The notes: generated by a model not told the origin, from the sequence alone. A stretch of DNA of 64,000 nucleotides from Flavobacterium hydrophilum (GCF_003202405.1 NZ_QJHL01000001.1:248001-312000); one strand, 5' to 3'. Positions 9,967 to 19,385 are shown, counted from the first letter of the stretch. A program made the numbers and translations.

Positions 9967-10617
9967 ATGAAACGAATAGCTTTATTTGCAGCAGTATTCT
10001 TTTTAGTACAAAACCTTTCGGCGCAAAGCCTGAACAAAATGCAATGGTTTAATGAACCTGAAAAGTGGGAAATTAAAAACAATGCCTTAATTATGAACGT
10101 GACCGCTGGTAGTGATTATTGGCGTATTTCGCATTACGGTTTTACGGTTGATGATGCCCCTTTTTATTATGCAACTTATGGAGGTGAGTTTGAAGCCAAA
10201 GTAAAATTAACCGGAAATTATATTGCACGCTTTGATCAAATGGGTCTGATGATTCGAATAGATGAAAAAAACTATATTAAAACAGGAGTTGAATTTGTTG
10301 ATGGAAAATTCAACATAAGTACTGTTGTAACACATGATAAAAGTGACTGGAGCGTAACAACGCTTGAAAAAGCGCCGCCATTTATATGGATAAAAGTGGT
10401 AAGAAGATTAGATGCTGTTGAGGTATTTTACTCTTTCGATGACAAAAATTATATAATGACAAGAAACGCACCATTGCAGGATAATACACCGGTGATGGTA
10501 GGTCTGATGGCCGCTTCACCTGACGGAAAAGGGTTTGAAGCTAAATTCGAGAATTTCAAAGTAACTCATTTACCGGATCAGCGCAGGTTAGAATGGTTAA
10601 AGAATCATCAAGATTAA
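9967..10617 (+). CDS. DUF1349 (concanavalin A-like) secreted protein
   Basis: 216 residues with a clear signal peptide ending near LSAQS. The mature part is a single beta-sandwich with the DUF1349 pattern: MQWFNEPEKWEIKNNALIMN, then DDAPFYYATYGGEFEAKVKL, then QMGLMIRIDEKNYIKTGVEF, and a final GLMAASPDGKGFEAKFENF. Proteins of this family bind or act on carbohydrates, often beside glycoside hydrolases; no enzymatic activity can be assigned. It stands alone between the GH3 terminator and the acyltransferase, separated from the latter by an AT-rich dyad. Confidence 0.75.
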   Translation: MKRIALFAAVFFLVQNLSAQSLNKMQWFNEPEKWEIKNNALIMNVTAGSDYWRISHYGFTVDDAPFYYATYGGEFEAKVKLTGNYIARFDQMGLMIRIDEKNYIKTGVEFVDGKFNISTVVTHDKSDWSVTTLEKAPPFIWIKVVRRLDAVEVFYSFDDKNYIMTRNAPLQDNTPVMVGLMAASPDGKGFEAKFENFKVTHLPDQRRLEWLKNHQD

Positions 10618-10734
10618 TTATCAATTATTAATTGTTGATTGTAAATAAAAAAACGAATGATAGTGTAATTAAACTTTATATTTACAATTAATAATTAACC
10701 ATTAACAACTAATTACTAACCCATTGACCATTTT

Positions 10735-11868
10735 ATGACCGACATTAAACCAAAAAAACATTATGAAATTTTAGACGGCTTACGTGGTGTAGCTGCAATT
10801 ATAGTAGTCGCTTTTCATATTTTTGAAGCCTTTACTGGCGGAAACCGTTTTAAGCAAATTATCAATCACGGTTATCTTGCCGTAGATTTCTTTTTTCTTT
10901 TATCAGGATTTGTTGTAGCCTATGCTTATGATGACCGCTGGGGGAAAATGACCCAATTGGAATTTTACAAACGTCGTTTGATTCGCCTGCAGCCTATGGT
11001 TATTATGGGAATGATTATTGGCGCCATATTCTATTACTTTCAGGCTTCGGATATTTTGTTTCCGATGATTGCCGGGATGGAAGTGTGGAAGGTAATTTTA
11101 ACCATGATTATTGGTTTTACATTACTTCCTGTTCCGCCATCAATGGAGATTAGGGGATGGGGTGAAATGCATCCGCTTGACGGACCTGCCTGGTCACTTT
11201 TTTTCGAATATATAGCGAATATTCTTTACGCTTTAATCTTTCGAAAATTCTCTAATAAAGTTTTAGGAATCTTTGTGTTGCTGTTTGCAGGCATGTTGAT
11301 TAATTATACAGTTTTTGGTCCAAAAGGAGACGTTATCGGAGGATGGTCACTGAATCTGGAGCAAATGAATGTTGGATTTACACGTTTACTGTATCCTTTT
11401 TTCGCCGGAATTTTGCTTTCCCGATTAGGAAAATTAATTCATATAAAAGGTGCTTTCTGGGTATGCAGTTTATTGATAGCAATTGTGCTGATGATGCCAA
11501 GAATTGGAGATAAAAACAGTCTTTGGATGAACGGATTATATGAATCGTTTTGTATTATCCTGATATTTCCTTTGATAGTGTCAATTGGAGCAGGAGGTGA
11601 AACAAAAAATCCGTTTTCACTTAAAATCTGCAAAGTTTTAGGTGATATTTCGTACCCGATTTATATCACGCATTATCCGTTGATCTATTGGTACACAGCC
11701 TGGGTTGTAGATAATAAAATTTCTTTAGAGGACGGATACATAGTAGGAATTGGAGTTTTAGTTGCCAGTATTGTACTCGCTTATTTATGTCTGAAATTGT
11801 ATGATGAACCCGTTCGTAACTGGCTGCAGAGTAAATTTCAAAAGCGCAAAGTTGTTGCTGCTGAATAA
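10735..11868 (+). CDS. Acyltransferase family 3 membrane protein
   Basis: 377 residues of integral membrane protein. It opens with YEILDGLRGVAAIIVVAFHI, the conserved N-terminal signature carrying the catalytic His of acyltransferase-3 (OafA-like) enzymes. The DFFFLLSGFVVAYAYDDRW stretch and the FYKRRLIRLQP arginine motif follow, then about ten hydrophobic helices. Such enzymes transfer acetyl or other acyl groups to exported glycans. In Flavobacteriia many lie beside sugar-processing genes, so a glycan substrate is likely but unproven. A strong terminator follows. Confidence 0.85.
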   Translation: MTDIKPKKHYEILDGLRGVAAIIVVAFHIFEAFTGGNRFKQIINHGYLAVDFFFLLSGFVVAYAYDDRWGKMTQLEFYKRRLIRLQPMVIMGMIIGAIFYYFQASDILFPMIAGMEVWKVILTMIIGFTLLPVPPSMEIRGWGEMHPLDGPAWSLFFEYIANILYALIFRKFSNKVLGIFVLLFAGMLINYTVFGPKGDVIGGWSLNLEQMNVGFTRLLYPFFAGILLSRLGKLIHIKGAFWVCSLLIAIVLMMPRIGDKNSLWMNGLYESFCIILIFPLIVSIGAGGETKNPFSLKICKVLGDISYPIYITHYPLIYWYTAWVVDNKISLEDGYIVGIGVLVASIVLAYLCLKLYDEPVRNWLQSKFQKRKVVAAE

Positions 11869-11892
11869 TTTTTGAGGATAAAAATAATTTAA

Positions 11893-11930
11893 AAAGGGAT
11901 GAACTGTTTAAAAGTTTATCCCTTTCTATT
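11893..11930 (+). terminator. Rho-independent terminator after the acyltransferase
   Basis: AAAGGGATGAACT (11893-11905) pairs over 13 positions with AGTTTATCCCTTT (11913-11925), with one G-U pair, then a T-rich end. Confidence 0.85.
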
Positions 11931-11975
11931 TGATCGTTGAGATGCATTTTACATCTGAATTTAAGACATAAATTG

Positions 11976-13082
11976 TTATTGTAAAACCAATTCTGCTAAA
12001 GCTTCTTTACTGAAACCTTTTAATTGATCCGTTTTTCCTGCTTTAATTTTTGCAACCCAATTCGGATCTGATAATAAAGGCCTTCCAACGGCAGCCAAAT
12101 CAAAATCGCCTCTGTCGAAACGTCTGTTTAATTCTTCCAAAGAAGTTGGCTCAGAACTTTCTCCTGCAAAAGCTCCGAAGAAATCACTTGATAATCCGAT
12201 TGAACCTACTGTTATTGTTGGTGCTCCGGTAACTTTTTTAGCCCAGCCGGCAAAGTTCAGATCCGAATCTTCAAATTCAGGTTCCCAGAATCTTCTTTGT
12301 GAACAGTGTAAAATATCTACTCCTGCATCAACAATTGGAGTAAGCCAGGCTTCTAATTCCTGAGGGTTTTTAGCCAGTTTGTAATTGTAGTCAGAAGGCT
12401 TGAATTGAGAGAATCGCATAATTACAGCAAAATCTTCACCAACTTGTTTTCTGATTTCTTTTACAACTTCAATAGCAAAACGATTACGTTCCGGAAGTGT
12501 TTTTCCTCCATAAATATCGTCACGGAGATTGGTTTCGGCTCTAAAAAACTGATCAATTAAATATCCATGCGCACCGTGAATTTCGATAGTATCGAAACCT
12601 AATCTTTTTGCATCAGCAGCCGCTTTTCCAAAAGCTAAAATAGTGTTTTCAATATCTTTTTCAGACATGGCAATACCATTTCTAAAATCAGGACGATTAA
12701 ACCCGGAAGGTCCTTCAAAAGGAACAGGAGGTACCCATCCCGAGTGATGATTGTCCATGATTCCCATATGCCAGATTTGCGGTCCCATCTGACCTCCGGC
12801 TGCATGAACTTCATCAATGACTTTTTTCCATCCTTTTAAAGCCTCATTGCCGTAAAAATGCGGTACATTGGCATCGTTTGATGATGAGGGTCTGTCAATA
12901 ACAGTTCCTTCAGATAATATAAGTCCCACTTCGCCTTCAGCTCTTTTTTGATAGTATGAAGCAACATGTTCGGTTGGAGTTCCGTTTGGAGAAAAGGATC
13001 GCGTCATTGGCGCCATCACAATTCTGTTTTTAAGATGTAGTGTTTTCAGATCGAATGGCGAAAACAAACTGTTTGTACTCAT
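11976..13082 (-). CDS. NADH:flavin oxidoreductase, old yellow enzyme family
   Basis: 368 residues, full length. FMN-binding barrel motifs are visible: LKNRIVMAPMTRSFSPNGTP at the start, GAHGYLIDQFF in the middle (the His-Gly-Ala-His region that contacts substrate phenolics), and the FDLAAVGRPLLSDPNWV segment at the C-terminus. The family reduces activated alkenes such as enones and nitro-olefins with NAD(P)H. It lies 6 bases downstream of the ArsR-type regulator on the same strand and is almost certainly co-transcribed with it, so it probably serves stress detoxification. Confidence 0.85.
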   Translation of the reverse strand: MSTNSLFSPFDLKTLHLKNRIVMAPMTRSFSPNGTPTEHVASYYQKRAEGEVGLILSEGTVIDRPSSSNDANVPHFYGNEALKGWKKVIDEVHAAGGQMGPQIWHMGIMDNHHSGWVPPVPFEGPSGFNRPDFRNGIAMSEKDIENTILAFGKAAADAKRLGFDTIEIHGAHGYLIDQFFRAETNLRDDIYGGKTLPERNRFAIEVVKEIRKQVGEDFAVIMRFSQFKPSDYNYKLAKNPQELEAWLTPIVDAGVDILHCSQRRFWEPEFEDSDLNFAGWAKKVTGAPTITVGSIGLSSDFFGAFAGESSEPTSLEELNRRFDRGDFDLAAVGRPLLSDPNWVAKIKAGKTDQLKGFSKEALAELVLQ

Positions 13083-13088
13083 AATAAT

Positions 13089-13388
13089 TTACAAATTAGA
13101 TTCAATTAATTTACTGAGTGCTTCAAAGGCACTTTCGTTGCGTTTGTAGTATGTCCATTGTCCAACTCGCGTAGATTCTATAAGACCTGCACGTTGTAAA
13201 ATCGACAAATATTCAGAAACTGTAGATTGAGTAAGGCCTGCTTTGGCTTGTATCTGACCAACACAAACGCCATGTTCAAATCCTGCAGTGATTTGATCCG
13301 GGAAGTTGAGTTCGGGTTCTTTTAGCCATTCCAGCATTTGTAATCTTGACTTATTAGACAATGCCTTAAAAATTTCTACTTGTTCCAT
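13089..13388 (-). CDS. ArsR family winged-helix regulator
   Basis: 99 residues. The helix-turn-helix reads QIQAKAGLTQSTVSEYLSIL, preceded by FKALSNKSRLQMLEWLK and followed by the wing with RVGQWTYYKRNESAF. It has few cysteines (one, in HGVCVGQI), so metal sensing as in classical ArsR is unlikely. It should repress its own promoter and the downstream oxidoreductase. A small inverted repeat just upstream of the start fits an autoregulatory site. Confidence 0.85.
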   Translation of the reverse strand: MEQVEIFKALSNKSRLQMLEWLKEPELNFPDQITAGFEHGVCVGQIQAKAGLTQSTVSEYLSILQRAGLIESTRVGQWTYYKRNESAFEALSKLIESNL

Positions 13389-13397
13389 ACTGCAAAT

Positions 13398-13417
13398 ATA
13401 TCGACTTTTCCCGATAT
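13398..13417 (-). promoter_or_regulatory. Inverted repeat upstream of the ArsR gene, candidate operator
   Basis: ATATCG-N8-CGATAT lies 10 bases upstream of the start codon on the minus strand. The position suits self-repression; no second copy was seen in the window. Confidence 0.45.
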
Positions 13418-13469
13418 GTAAATTAATTAAAAATAATTTTAGATAAATTTTATGATAAGCGATTAGTTT

Positions 13470-14414
13470 TTAGAAAATATAATGATTGATTTTGAGCCAT
13501 TCTTTACAGTCATTGCTCCAAAACTGACTGGTGTCTTTTACTCCTAAGCCAAATCCATGACCGCCTTTTTCGTAAATATGCAATTCGGCTGAAATATTGT
13601 TTTTCTTTAATGCTAAATAATAATTAATGCTATTTTCAGGTATCACAGCACCATCATCTGAAGCATGCACTAAAAATGTCGGAGGCGTTTGTGAAGTGAC
13701 TTTTTTTTCATTAGAAAAATTATCAATAAGAAGCTGAGATGGATTTTGACCTAATAAGCTCGTCTGTGAACCTTTATGTGTAATACCGTTTTCCATAGAT
13801 ATCACCGGGTAAATTAAAATTGAAAAGTCTGGCCGGGCACTCATGTTAAATTTTGATTCATATACTTTATCATCAAAATGTGTTGCTAGTGTTGATGCTA
13901 AATGCCCTCCGGCGGAAAAGCCTATCGTGCCAATTTTATTCGGATCAATATTCCATTTGGATGCATTGGATCTAACATAACGAATTGCTTCCTGAGCATC
14001 TTGCAAAGGTCCAACGGATTTATTTTTCATAATTAAATCACTGGGTAATCGATATTTTAAAACAAAAGCCACAATTCCTAAGCTATTTAGCCACTCTGCT
14101 ACTTTAGTTCCTTCCTTATCCATTGATAAATGCGAATATCCGCCACCCGGAAAAATAAGAACTGCAGTTTGATCAGGCTTTGTTTCTTTAGGAATGAACA
14201 CACTTAATGTTGTGACACTAACTAAGCTTGTACTTTGGATTTTGCCTTCTTTTAAAACTTCTTTTTCTTTGTAATCGGGAGCATTTATTTCATCCGGTAT
14301 TTTATTCCAAAGAGATAAAATTTCAATTTGAGAATGTAAATTAGGGATGATTCCAAATAAAAAAAGGAATAAATAAAATGTTTCTTTGAAATTAGTTGCT
14401 GTAAATGTTTTCAA
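13470..14414 (-). CDS. Secreted alpha/beta-hydrolase, acetyl esterase type
   Basis: 314 residues. A signal peptide (FYLFLFLFGIIPNLHS) precedes an Aes/BD-FAE-like hydrolase domain. The oxyanion region is FPGGGYSHLS, the nucleophile elbow is GFSAGG, the acid is probably in HASDDGAVIP, and the His is in GGHGFGLG. This is the classic triad order. Esterases of this sort in pectin loci remove acetyl groups from decorated pectin or xylan. The gene is divergent from the uronate carriers across an intergenic region carrying LacI-type palindromes, which supports membership of the pectin regulon (inference). Confidence 0.78.
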   Translation of the reverse strand: MKTFTATNFKETFYLFLFLFGIIPNLHSQIEILSLWNKIPDEINAPDYKEKEVLKEGKIQSTSLVSVTTLSVFIPKETKPDQTAVLIFPGGGYSHLSMDKEGTKVAEWLNSLGIVAFVLKYRLPSDLIMKNKSVGPLQDAQEAIRYVRSNASKWNIDPNKIGTIGFSAGGHLASTLATHFDDKVYESKFNMSARPDFSILIYPVISMENGITHKGSQTSLLGQNPSQLLIDNFSNEKKVTSQTPPTFLVHASDDGAVIPENSINYYLALKKNNISAELHIYEKGGHGFGLGVKDTSQFWSNDCKEWLKINHYIF

Positions 14415-14669
14415 ATTTTAAACGAATTAGATTTAAATACTTAGTACTCTACGAGTATTATGTTATTGGTTGGTAAATAATTTAAAGGACAGATTGTTTA
14501 ATGAGAAATCAATAATAAAACTTTATAAAAACAAGTTTTATTTGGTATTATATCAATGTTTTATGTATTGTTTGATTTAACAAAAGTATTATTTATTATG
14601 TAATTTTACATCTGTTTTTTTACTATATATGTTTAATTTGTTGGATGAAATAATTTTATAAGTAATTTA

Positions 14670-14700
14670 TTTGGAATATAAGTATTTAAACTTATATTTG
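14670..14700 (+). promoter_or_regulatory. Bacteroidota promoter of the uronate carrier genes
   Basis: TTTG (14670-14673), a 19-base spacer and TATATTTG (14693-14700) match the -33/-7 consensus exactly. The LacI-type palindrome begins at the next base, so the operator covers the expected start site. This lies in the 436-base gap 14415-14850; the rest of the gap is AT-rich without further structure that I can support. Confidence 0.7.
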
Positions 14701-14714
14701 TGCAATCGATTACA
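14701..14714. promoter_or_regulatory. LacI-type operator, TGCAATCGATTACA
   Basis: Near-palindrome centred on CG, identical to the copy before kduI. It abuts the -7 element of the carrier promoter, so binding should block initiation. Confidence 0.75.
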
Positions 14715-14768
14715 TTTTTAGGTTTCTATTATAATTAATTATACTTTTGAAACTTTATAAATAATCAA

Positions 14769-14783
14769 CGAAATCGATTTACA
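14769..14783. promoter_or_regulatory. Second, weaker LacI-type site, CGAAATCGATTTACA
   Basis: AAATCGATTT core, 68 bases (centre to centre) after the first site and 68 bases before the carrier start. It may be an auxiliary operator; the flanks match the consensus poorly. Confidence 0.45.
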
Positions 14784-14850
14784 TAAAATTGAAAATATCA
14801 GTTTTTAAAATTAATTTAAAGGTTTTATAACCAAAACAAACATAGTTACT

Positions 14851-16296
14851 ATGAGTCAAACCAACAAATCTATTGGAAATTATCGCTGGAGTATATGCGC
14901 ATTGTTGTTTTTTGCAACAACCATTAATTATTTAGACAGACAAGTTCTTTCGTTAACATGGAGTGATTTTATTGCACCGGAATTTCATTGGACCAACAAT
15001 GATTATGGTAACATTACTGCGTTGTTTTCTATTTTTTATGCTGTCTCTTTATTGTTCGCAGGTAGATTTGTAGACTGGTTAGATACAAAAAAAGGATTTT
15101 TATGGGCTATTGGAATTTGGTCTTTGGGAGCTTGTTTGCATGCTTTTTGCGGTATAGCGACATCTGGAATTATTACAGGAGACTGGTTTGTAGGTTTTGA
15201 AGGAGCAAAAGACGCTATTCATACAGTTAACGATACTGCATTGGTAATTAATGTGAGTGTTACCTTGTTTATTTTTGCCCGTTTTGTCCTGGCAGTTGGT
15301 GAAGCCGGAAACTTTCCTGCGGCAATCAAAACAACAGCAGAATATTTTCCTAAAAAAGACAGAGCATTTTCAACCAGTATTTTTAATGCCGGGGCAACCG
15401 TTGGGGCTTTAGCTGCACCGATTACTATTCCGTTTATTGCTAAGGCTTTCGGATGGGAAATGGCATTTATTATCATTGGGGCCTTAGGTTTTGTATGGAT
15501 GGGTTTCTGGGTTTTTATGTATGATAAACCAGAAAAACACCCAAGAGTTAGTGCTGAAGAATTAGCTTATATACAACAGGATGATATTGCGGATAGTAAA
15601 TTAGAAGGCTATGTAGCTGAAACTAAAACAAAAGTTTCTCTTGCAGATTGTTTTAAATACAAACAAACCTGGGCTTTTGCTTTTGGTAAATTTATGACAG
15701 ATGGTGTTTGGTGGTTCTTTTTATTCTGGACTCCGGCTTATTTAAGTTCTGTTTACGGAATGGATTCAACTGAAGCGGCATTGCCATTATTTGTATTGTA
15801 CATGATTACTTTATTGTCAATTATTGGTGGATGGCTTCCAACTTATTTCGTAGAAAAGAAAGGGATGAATCCATATGAGGGAAGAATGAGAGCGATGCTG
15901 ATTTTTGCTTTTTTTCCTTTGTTAGCTTTGATTGCACAGCCATTAGGGTATATCAGTTACTGGGTGCCGGTAATTATTATAGGAATCGCAGGTGCGGCTC
16001 ACCAATCATGGTCGGCTAATATTTTTACAACAGTTGGGGATATGTTTCCTAAAAAAGCAATTGCAACCATTACTGGAATTGGAGGTTTAGCAGGGGGTAT
16101 TGGTTCTACTTTAATTAATAAAGGTTCAGGATTATTATTCGATTACAGTAAAGATACAAACATGTCTTTTATGGGATTCCAGGGAATTGAGGCTGGGTAT
16201 TTTATCATTTTTTCAATTTGCGCAGTATGTTATTTGACAGGCTGGATTGTTATGAAATCTTTGGTTCCTAAATATGCTCCGATTACTGATCTTTAA
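14851..16296 (+). CDS. MFS hexuronate transporter, ExuT-like (long paralogue)
   Basis: 481 residues with 12 predicted membrane helices. FFATTINYLDRQVLS near the start is the hallmark of the anion:cation symporter (ACS) branch that includes ExuT. It should carry galacturonate or glucuronate into the cytoplasm by proton symport. Compared with the following paralogue it has an extra stretch of about 40 residues (around 95-135, containing GDWFVGFEGAKDAIHTVN) between two early helices. First gene of the carrier operon, preceded by a promoter and LacI-type operator. Confidence 0.85.
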   Translation: MSQTNKSIGNYRWSICALLFFATTINYLDRQVLSLTWSDFIAPEFHWTNNDYGNITALFSIFYAVSLLFAGRFVDWLDTKKGFLWAIGIWSLGACLHAFCGIATSGIITGDWFVGFEGAKDAIHTVNDTALVINVSVTLFIFARFVLAVGEAGNFPAAIKTTAEYFPKKDRAFSTSIFNAGATVGALAAPITIPFIAKAFGWEMAFIIIGALGFVWMGFWVFMYDKPEKHPRVSAEELAYIQQDDIADSKLEGYVAETKTKVSLADCFKYKQTWAFAFGKFMTDGVWWFFLFWTPAYLSSVYGMDSTEAALPLFVLYMITLLSIIGGWLPTYFVEKKGMNPYEGRMRAMLIFAFFPLLALIAQPLGYISYWVPVIIIGIAGAAHQSWSANIFTTVGDMFPKKAIATITGIGGLAGGIGSTLINKGSGLLFDYSKDTNMSFMGFQGIEAGYFIIFSICAVCYLTGWIVMKSLVPKYAPITDL

Positions 16297-16343
16297 AAGA
16301 TTAACACAAGCTAACTAATTAACCAACCAAACCAAACCAGATT

Positions 16344-17660
16344 ATGAACCAAACCAACGCAGCGATAGGAAAATATCGCTGGACAATATGTAGCTTAGTT
16401 TTCTTTGCTACAACCGTAAATTATTTAGATCGAAATGTAATCAGTTATTTAAGACCTTTTCTTGCAGAAGCTTTTCATTGGACTCCGGAACAGGAAGTAA
16501 TCGATTACTCTAATATAGAAATAGCTTTTAAAATCGCCTATGCATTAGGTATGCTGGTTGCAGGAGGGATTATTGATAAATTAGGTACAAAATTAGGTTA
16601 TGCATTAGCAACCGGTTTATGGAGTTTAGCAGCAGTTGGTCATGCTTTAGCAACGGGTACAGGGGGATTTATAATTGCGCGTGTATTTTTAGGGATTACA
16701 GAAGCAGGAAATTTTCCTGCCGCTATCAAAGCAACAGCCGAGTGGTTTCCTCAAAAAGAGCGTGCTTTAGCAACTGGTATTTTTAACTCAGGAAGTAATA
16801 TTGGAGCTATCATTGTTCCTTTATCGGTACCATTTATAGCTGAAAATTATGGTTGGCAATGGGCTTTGATTGCAACTGGCGTCATAGGGTTTATATGGCT
16901 GATTTTGTGGTTTGTTTTTTATGAAGTGCCTCAAAAACAAAAGAGATTATCACAAGCGGAGCTCGAATATATAAATGCTGATAAAGTTGATGTGATTGAA
17001 GCAGAGGATACTGAAAAAGTTTCCTGGTTGAAATTATTGAGTTTTCGTCAGACCTGGGCCTTTGCAATTGGAAAATTGCTAACAGATCCGGTTTGGTGGT
17101 TTTATTTATTTTGGTTGCCTGATTTTCTGATGAAACAATATAAGCTTTCGACTACCGAAATTATTTGGCCATGTGCTTTAGTTTATGTTATTGGAAGCGT
17201 TGGAAGTATTTTTGGAGGCTGGCTTCCGTTAAAATTAATTGAAAAAAACTGGCCAGCTTATAAAGCTCGTAAAACAAGTATGCTGCTTTATGCATTTGCA
17301 GTTTTACCGGTGTTATTTTCGCAATATTTAGGAACGATAAATATGTGGTGGGCTATTTTGGTAATTGGTTTAGCAGTTTCGGCTCATCAGGCCTGGAGTG
17401 CTAATATTTTTACAACTGTGTCCGATATGTTTCCTAAAAAAGCAACTGCTTCGGTTACAGGGATAGGGGGGATGTTTGGAGCTGTTGGTGGAATTTTATT
17501 AACCGCGGTAGTTCAAAAAAATATGTTTGTTTATTTTACTAAAATCGGTAAAATTGAAACAGGATACTTTATAATGTTCTGTATTTGTGGAGGTGCTTAT
17601 TTATTAGCTTGGCTTATCATGCATATTTTAGTTCCAAAAATGAAAAAAGTAGAAGTGTAA
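16344..17660 (+). CDS. MFS hexuronate transporter, ExuT-like (short paralogue)
   Basis: 438 residues, 12 predicted helices. It starts with IGKYRWTICSLVFFATTVNY followed by LDRN, nearly the same as the preceding gene, and shares AGNFPAAIKATAEWFP and the SAHQAWSANIFTTVSDMFPK segment. The family imports hexuronates. It follows its paralogue after 47 bases with no terminator, so they are probably one transcript and arose by tandem duplication. The two copies may split substrates, for instance galacturonate and the unsaturated 5-keto-4-deoxyuronate (inference). Confidence 0.85.
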   Translation: MNQTNAAIGKYRWTICSLVFFATTVNYLDRNVISYLRPFLAEAFHWTPEQEVIDYSNIEIAFKIAYALGMLVAGGIIDKLGTKLGYALATGLWSLAAVGHALATGTGGFIIARVFLGITEAGNFPAAIKATAEWFPQKERALATGIFNSGSNIGAIIVPLSVPFIAENYGWQWALIATGVIGFIWLILWFVFYEVPQKQKRLSQAELEYINADKVDVIEAEDTEKVSWLKLLSFRQTWAFAIGKLLTDPVWWFYLFWLPDFLMKQYKLSTTEIIWPCALVYVIGSVGSIFGGWLPLKLIEKNWPAYKARKTSMLLYAFAVLPVLFSQYLGTINMWWAILVIGLAVSAHQAWSANIFTTVSDMFPKKATASVTGIGGMFGAVGGILLTAVVQKNMFVYFTKIGKIETGYFIMFCICGGAYLLAWLIMHILVPKMKKVEV

Positions 17661-17712
17661 TAATTACACAAATAAATTTTCATTTGTATTATGATATTTA
17701 AATATAAAAATA

Positions 17713-17734
17713 TAATTTTGTGCAATCGATTACA
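17713..17734 (+). promoter_or_regulatory. kduI promoter -7 element with abutting LacI-type operator
   Basis: TAATTTTG (17713-17720) fits TANNTTTG and is followed at once by TGCAATCGATTACA (17721-17734), identical to the carrier operator. A -33 TTTG at the usual spacing is not clear, so basal activity may be weak. Confidence 0.68.
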
Positions 17735-17748
17735 TTAAAAATAAAAAT

Positions 17749-18588
17749 ATGACAAAATATAGTTCCAGATACGCATCAAGCCCAGAAGCTGTTAAAAAAT
17801 ATGATACTCAGGAATTGAGAAATGAATTCCTGATTGATGATTTGATGCAGGAAGATGAAGTAGTATTGGTTTATTCTCATTATGACAGATATATTACAGG
17901 TTCTGCTGTTCCTGTAAAAGGAGATTTAGTTTTAGAAACCATTGATCCCCTAAAAGCTCCATATTTTTTAGAAAGAAGAGAAATAGGGATTATTAATGTT
18001 GGAGGAAATGGTTCTGTAATTGTTGAAGGAAATGTATATGAATTAGGATTTAAAGATGCCTTATATATCGGTAGCGGTAACAAAGAGGTTATTTTTAAAA
18101 GTGATGACAGTAATAATCCGGCTAAATTTTACATCAACTCTGCACCGGCACATACAACTTACCCAACGGTAAAAGTAAGTCTGGCAGAAGCGAATAAATT
18201 ACAATTGGGTACTATGGAAACTGCAAATCACCGTACCGTAAACCAAATGATTATTGGAAGTGTAGTTACTACTTGTCAATTACAAATGGGAATGACAGAA
18301 TTACGTCCGGGAAGTGTTTGGAATACAATGCCGGCACACGTTCATGATCGTCGTATGGAGGTTTATTTCTATCTTGACATTCCGGAAAATCAGGCGGTAT
18401 GCCATTTTATGGGACAGCCTCAGGAAACAAGACATATCTGGATGAACAATCATCAGGCAGTAATTTCTCCGCCCTGGTCTATTCACTCGGGTTCCGGAAC
18501 AAGTAATTATACTTTTATCTGGGGAATGGCTGGTGAGAACTTAGATTACGGAGATATGGATGTTTGTAAAATCACTGATTTAAGATAA
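17749..18588 (+). CDS. kduI: 5-keto-4-deoxyuronate isomerase (4-deoxy-L-threo-5-hexosulose-uronate ketol-isomerase)
   Basis: 279 residues, the normal KduI length. The double cupin shows the metal site in the C-terminal half: PAHVHDRRMEVYFYLD supplies two His and one Glu, and PPWSIHSGSGTSNY supplies the last His. It isomerises the 5-keto-4-deoxyuronate released from unsaturated galacturonates by GH105 enzymes, giving 3-deoxy-D-glycero-2,5-hexodiulosonate for KduD. First gene of a five-gene operon (kduI-kduD-uxaC-kdgK-eda); kduD starts 6 bases after its stop. Confidence 0.95.
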   Translation: MTKYSSRYASSPEAVKKYDTQELRNEFLIDDLMQEDEVVLVYSHYDRYITGSAVPVKGDLVLETIDPLKAPYFLERREIGIINVGGNGSVIVEGNVYELGFKDALYIGSGNKEVIFKSDDSNNPAKFYINSAPAHTTYPTVKVSLAEANKLQLGTMETANHRTVNQMIIGSVVTTCQLQMGMTELRPGSVWNTMPAHVHDRRMEVYFYLDIPENQAVCHFMGQPQETRHIWMNNHQAVISPPWSIHSGSGTSNYTFIWGMAGENLDYGDMDVCKITDLR

Positions 18589-18593
18589 GAATC

Positions 18594-19385
18594 ATGACAA
18601 ATTTATTTGATATAAAAGGAAAAGTTGCCCTTATCACAGGAAGTACTCATGGTCTGGGAATGGCAATGGCAAAAGGATTAGGTCAGGCCGGAGCAACAAT
18701 TGTTGTAAACGGAAATTCTTCTCAGGAAAAAATTGATGCTGCAGTAAAAGAACTTCAAAGTGAAGGAATCAATGCTGTTGGATATAAATTTAATGTAACA
18801 GAGGAAGAACAAGTTAAAAACGCTGTCCAAAAAATTGAAGGTGAAGTTGGACCTATTGATGTTCTAATTAACAACGCCGGAATTATTAAAAGAATCCCAC
18901 TAATCGATATGGAAGTTGCTGACTTCAGAGAAGTAATTGATATAGATTTAGTGAGTCCATTTATTGTTTCTAAGCATGTTGCTAAAGGAATGATCGAAAG
19001 AAGGCAAGGGAAAATCATCAATATTTGCTCTATGATGAGTGAATTAGGAAGAAATACTGTTTCTGCTTATGCTGCTGCAAAAGGAGGTTTGAAAATGCTG
19101 ACTAAAAATATGGCGACAGAATGGGCTAAATACAATGTTCAGATTAACGGAATCGGGCCTGGTTATTTTGCTACTGAGCAAACTAAGCCAATACGAGTTG
19201 ATGGACATCCTTTTAACGATTTTATCATCAGCAGAACACCTGCTGCTAAATGGGGAGATCCAAGTGATTTAGCCGGTGCAGCAATATTTTTGTCATCAAA
19301 AGCCAGCGATTTTGTTAATGGTCACATTTTGTATGTTGATGGAGGAATTCTTGCAACAATCGGAAAACCATCCAACGAAGAATAA
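18594..19385 (+). CDS. kduD: 2-dehydro-3-deoxy-D-gluconate 5-dehydrogenase (SDR)
   Basis: 263-residue short-chain dehydrogenase. The Rossmann motif is TGSTHGLGMAMA, the NNAG motif is LINNAGI, and the active-site pair is YAAAKGG with the upstream Ser in SMMSELGRN. It ends with the usual FVNGHILYVDGG. Next to kduI this is KduD, which reduces 3-deoxy-hexodiulosonate to 2-keto-3-deoxygluconate with NAD(P)H. Translation is probably coupled to kduI given the 5-base gap. Confidence 0.92.
   Translation: MTNLFDIKGKVALITGSTHGLGMAMAKGLGQAGATIVVNGNSSQEKIDAAVKELQSEGINAVGYKFNVTEEEQVKNAVQKIEGEVGPIDVLINNAGIIKRIPLIDMEVADFREVIDIDLVSPFIVSKHVAKGMIERRQGKIINICSMMSELGRNTVSAYAAAKGGLKMLTKNMATEWAKYNVQINGIGPGYFATEQTKPIRVDGHPFNDFIISRTPAAKWGDPSDLAGAAIFLSSKASDFVNGHILYVDGGILATIGKPSNEE

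Noticed and set aside
10618..10734. AT-rich dyad between DUF1349 and acyltransferase genes
   Set aside because: Complementary stretches exist (TTGATTGTAAATA region and TATTTACAATTAA) but composition is so biased that function cannot be supported.
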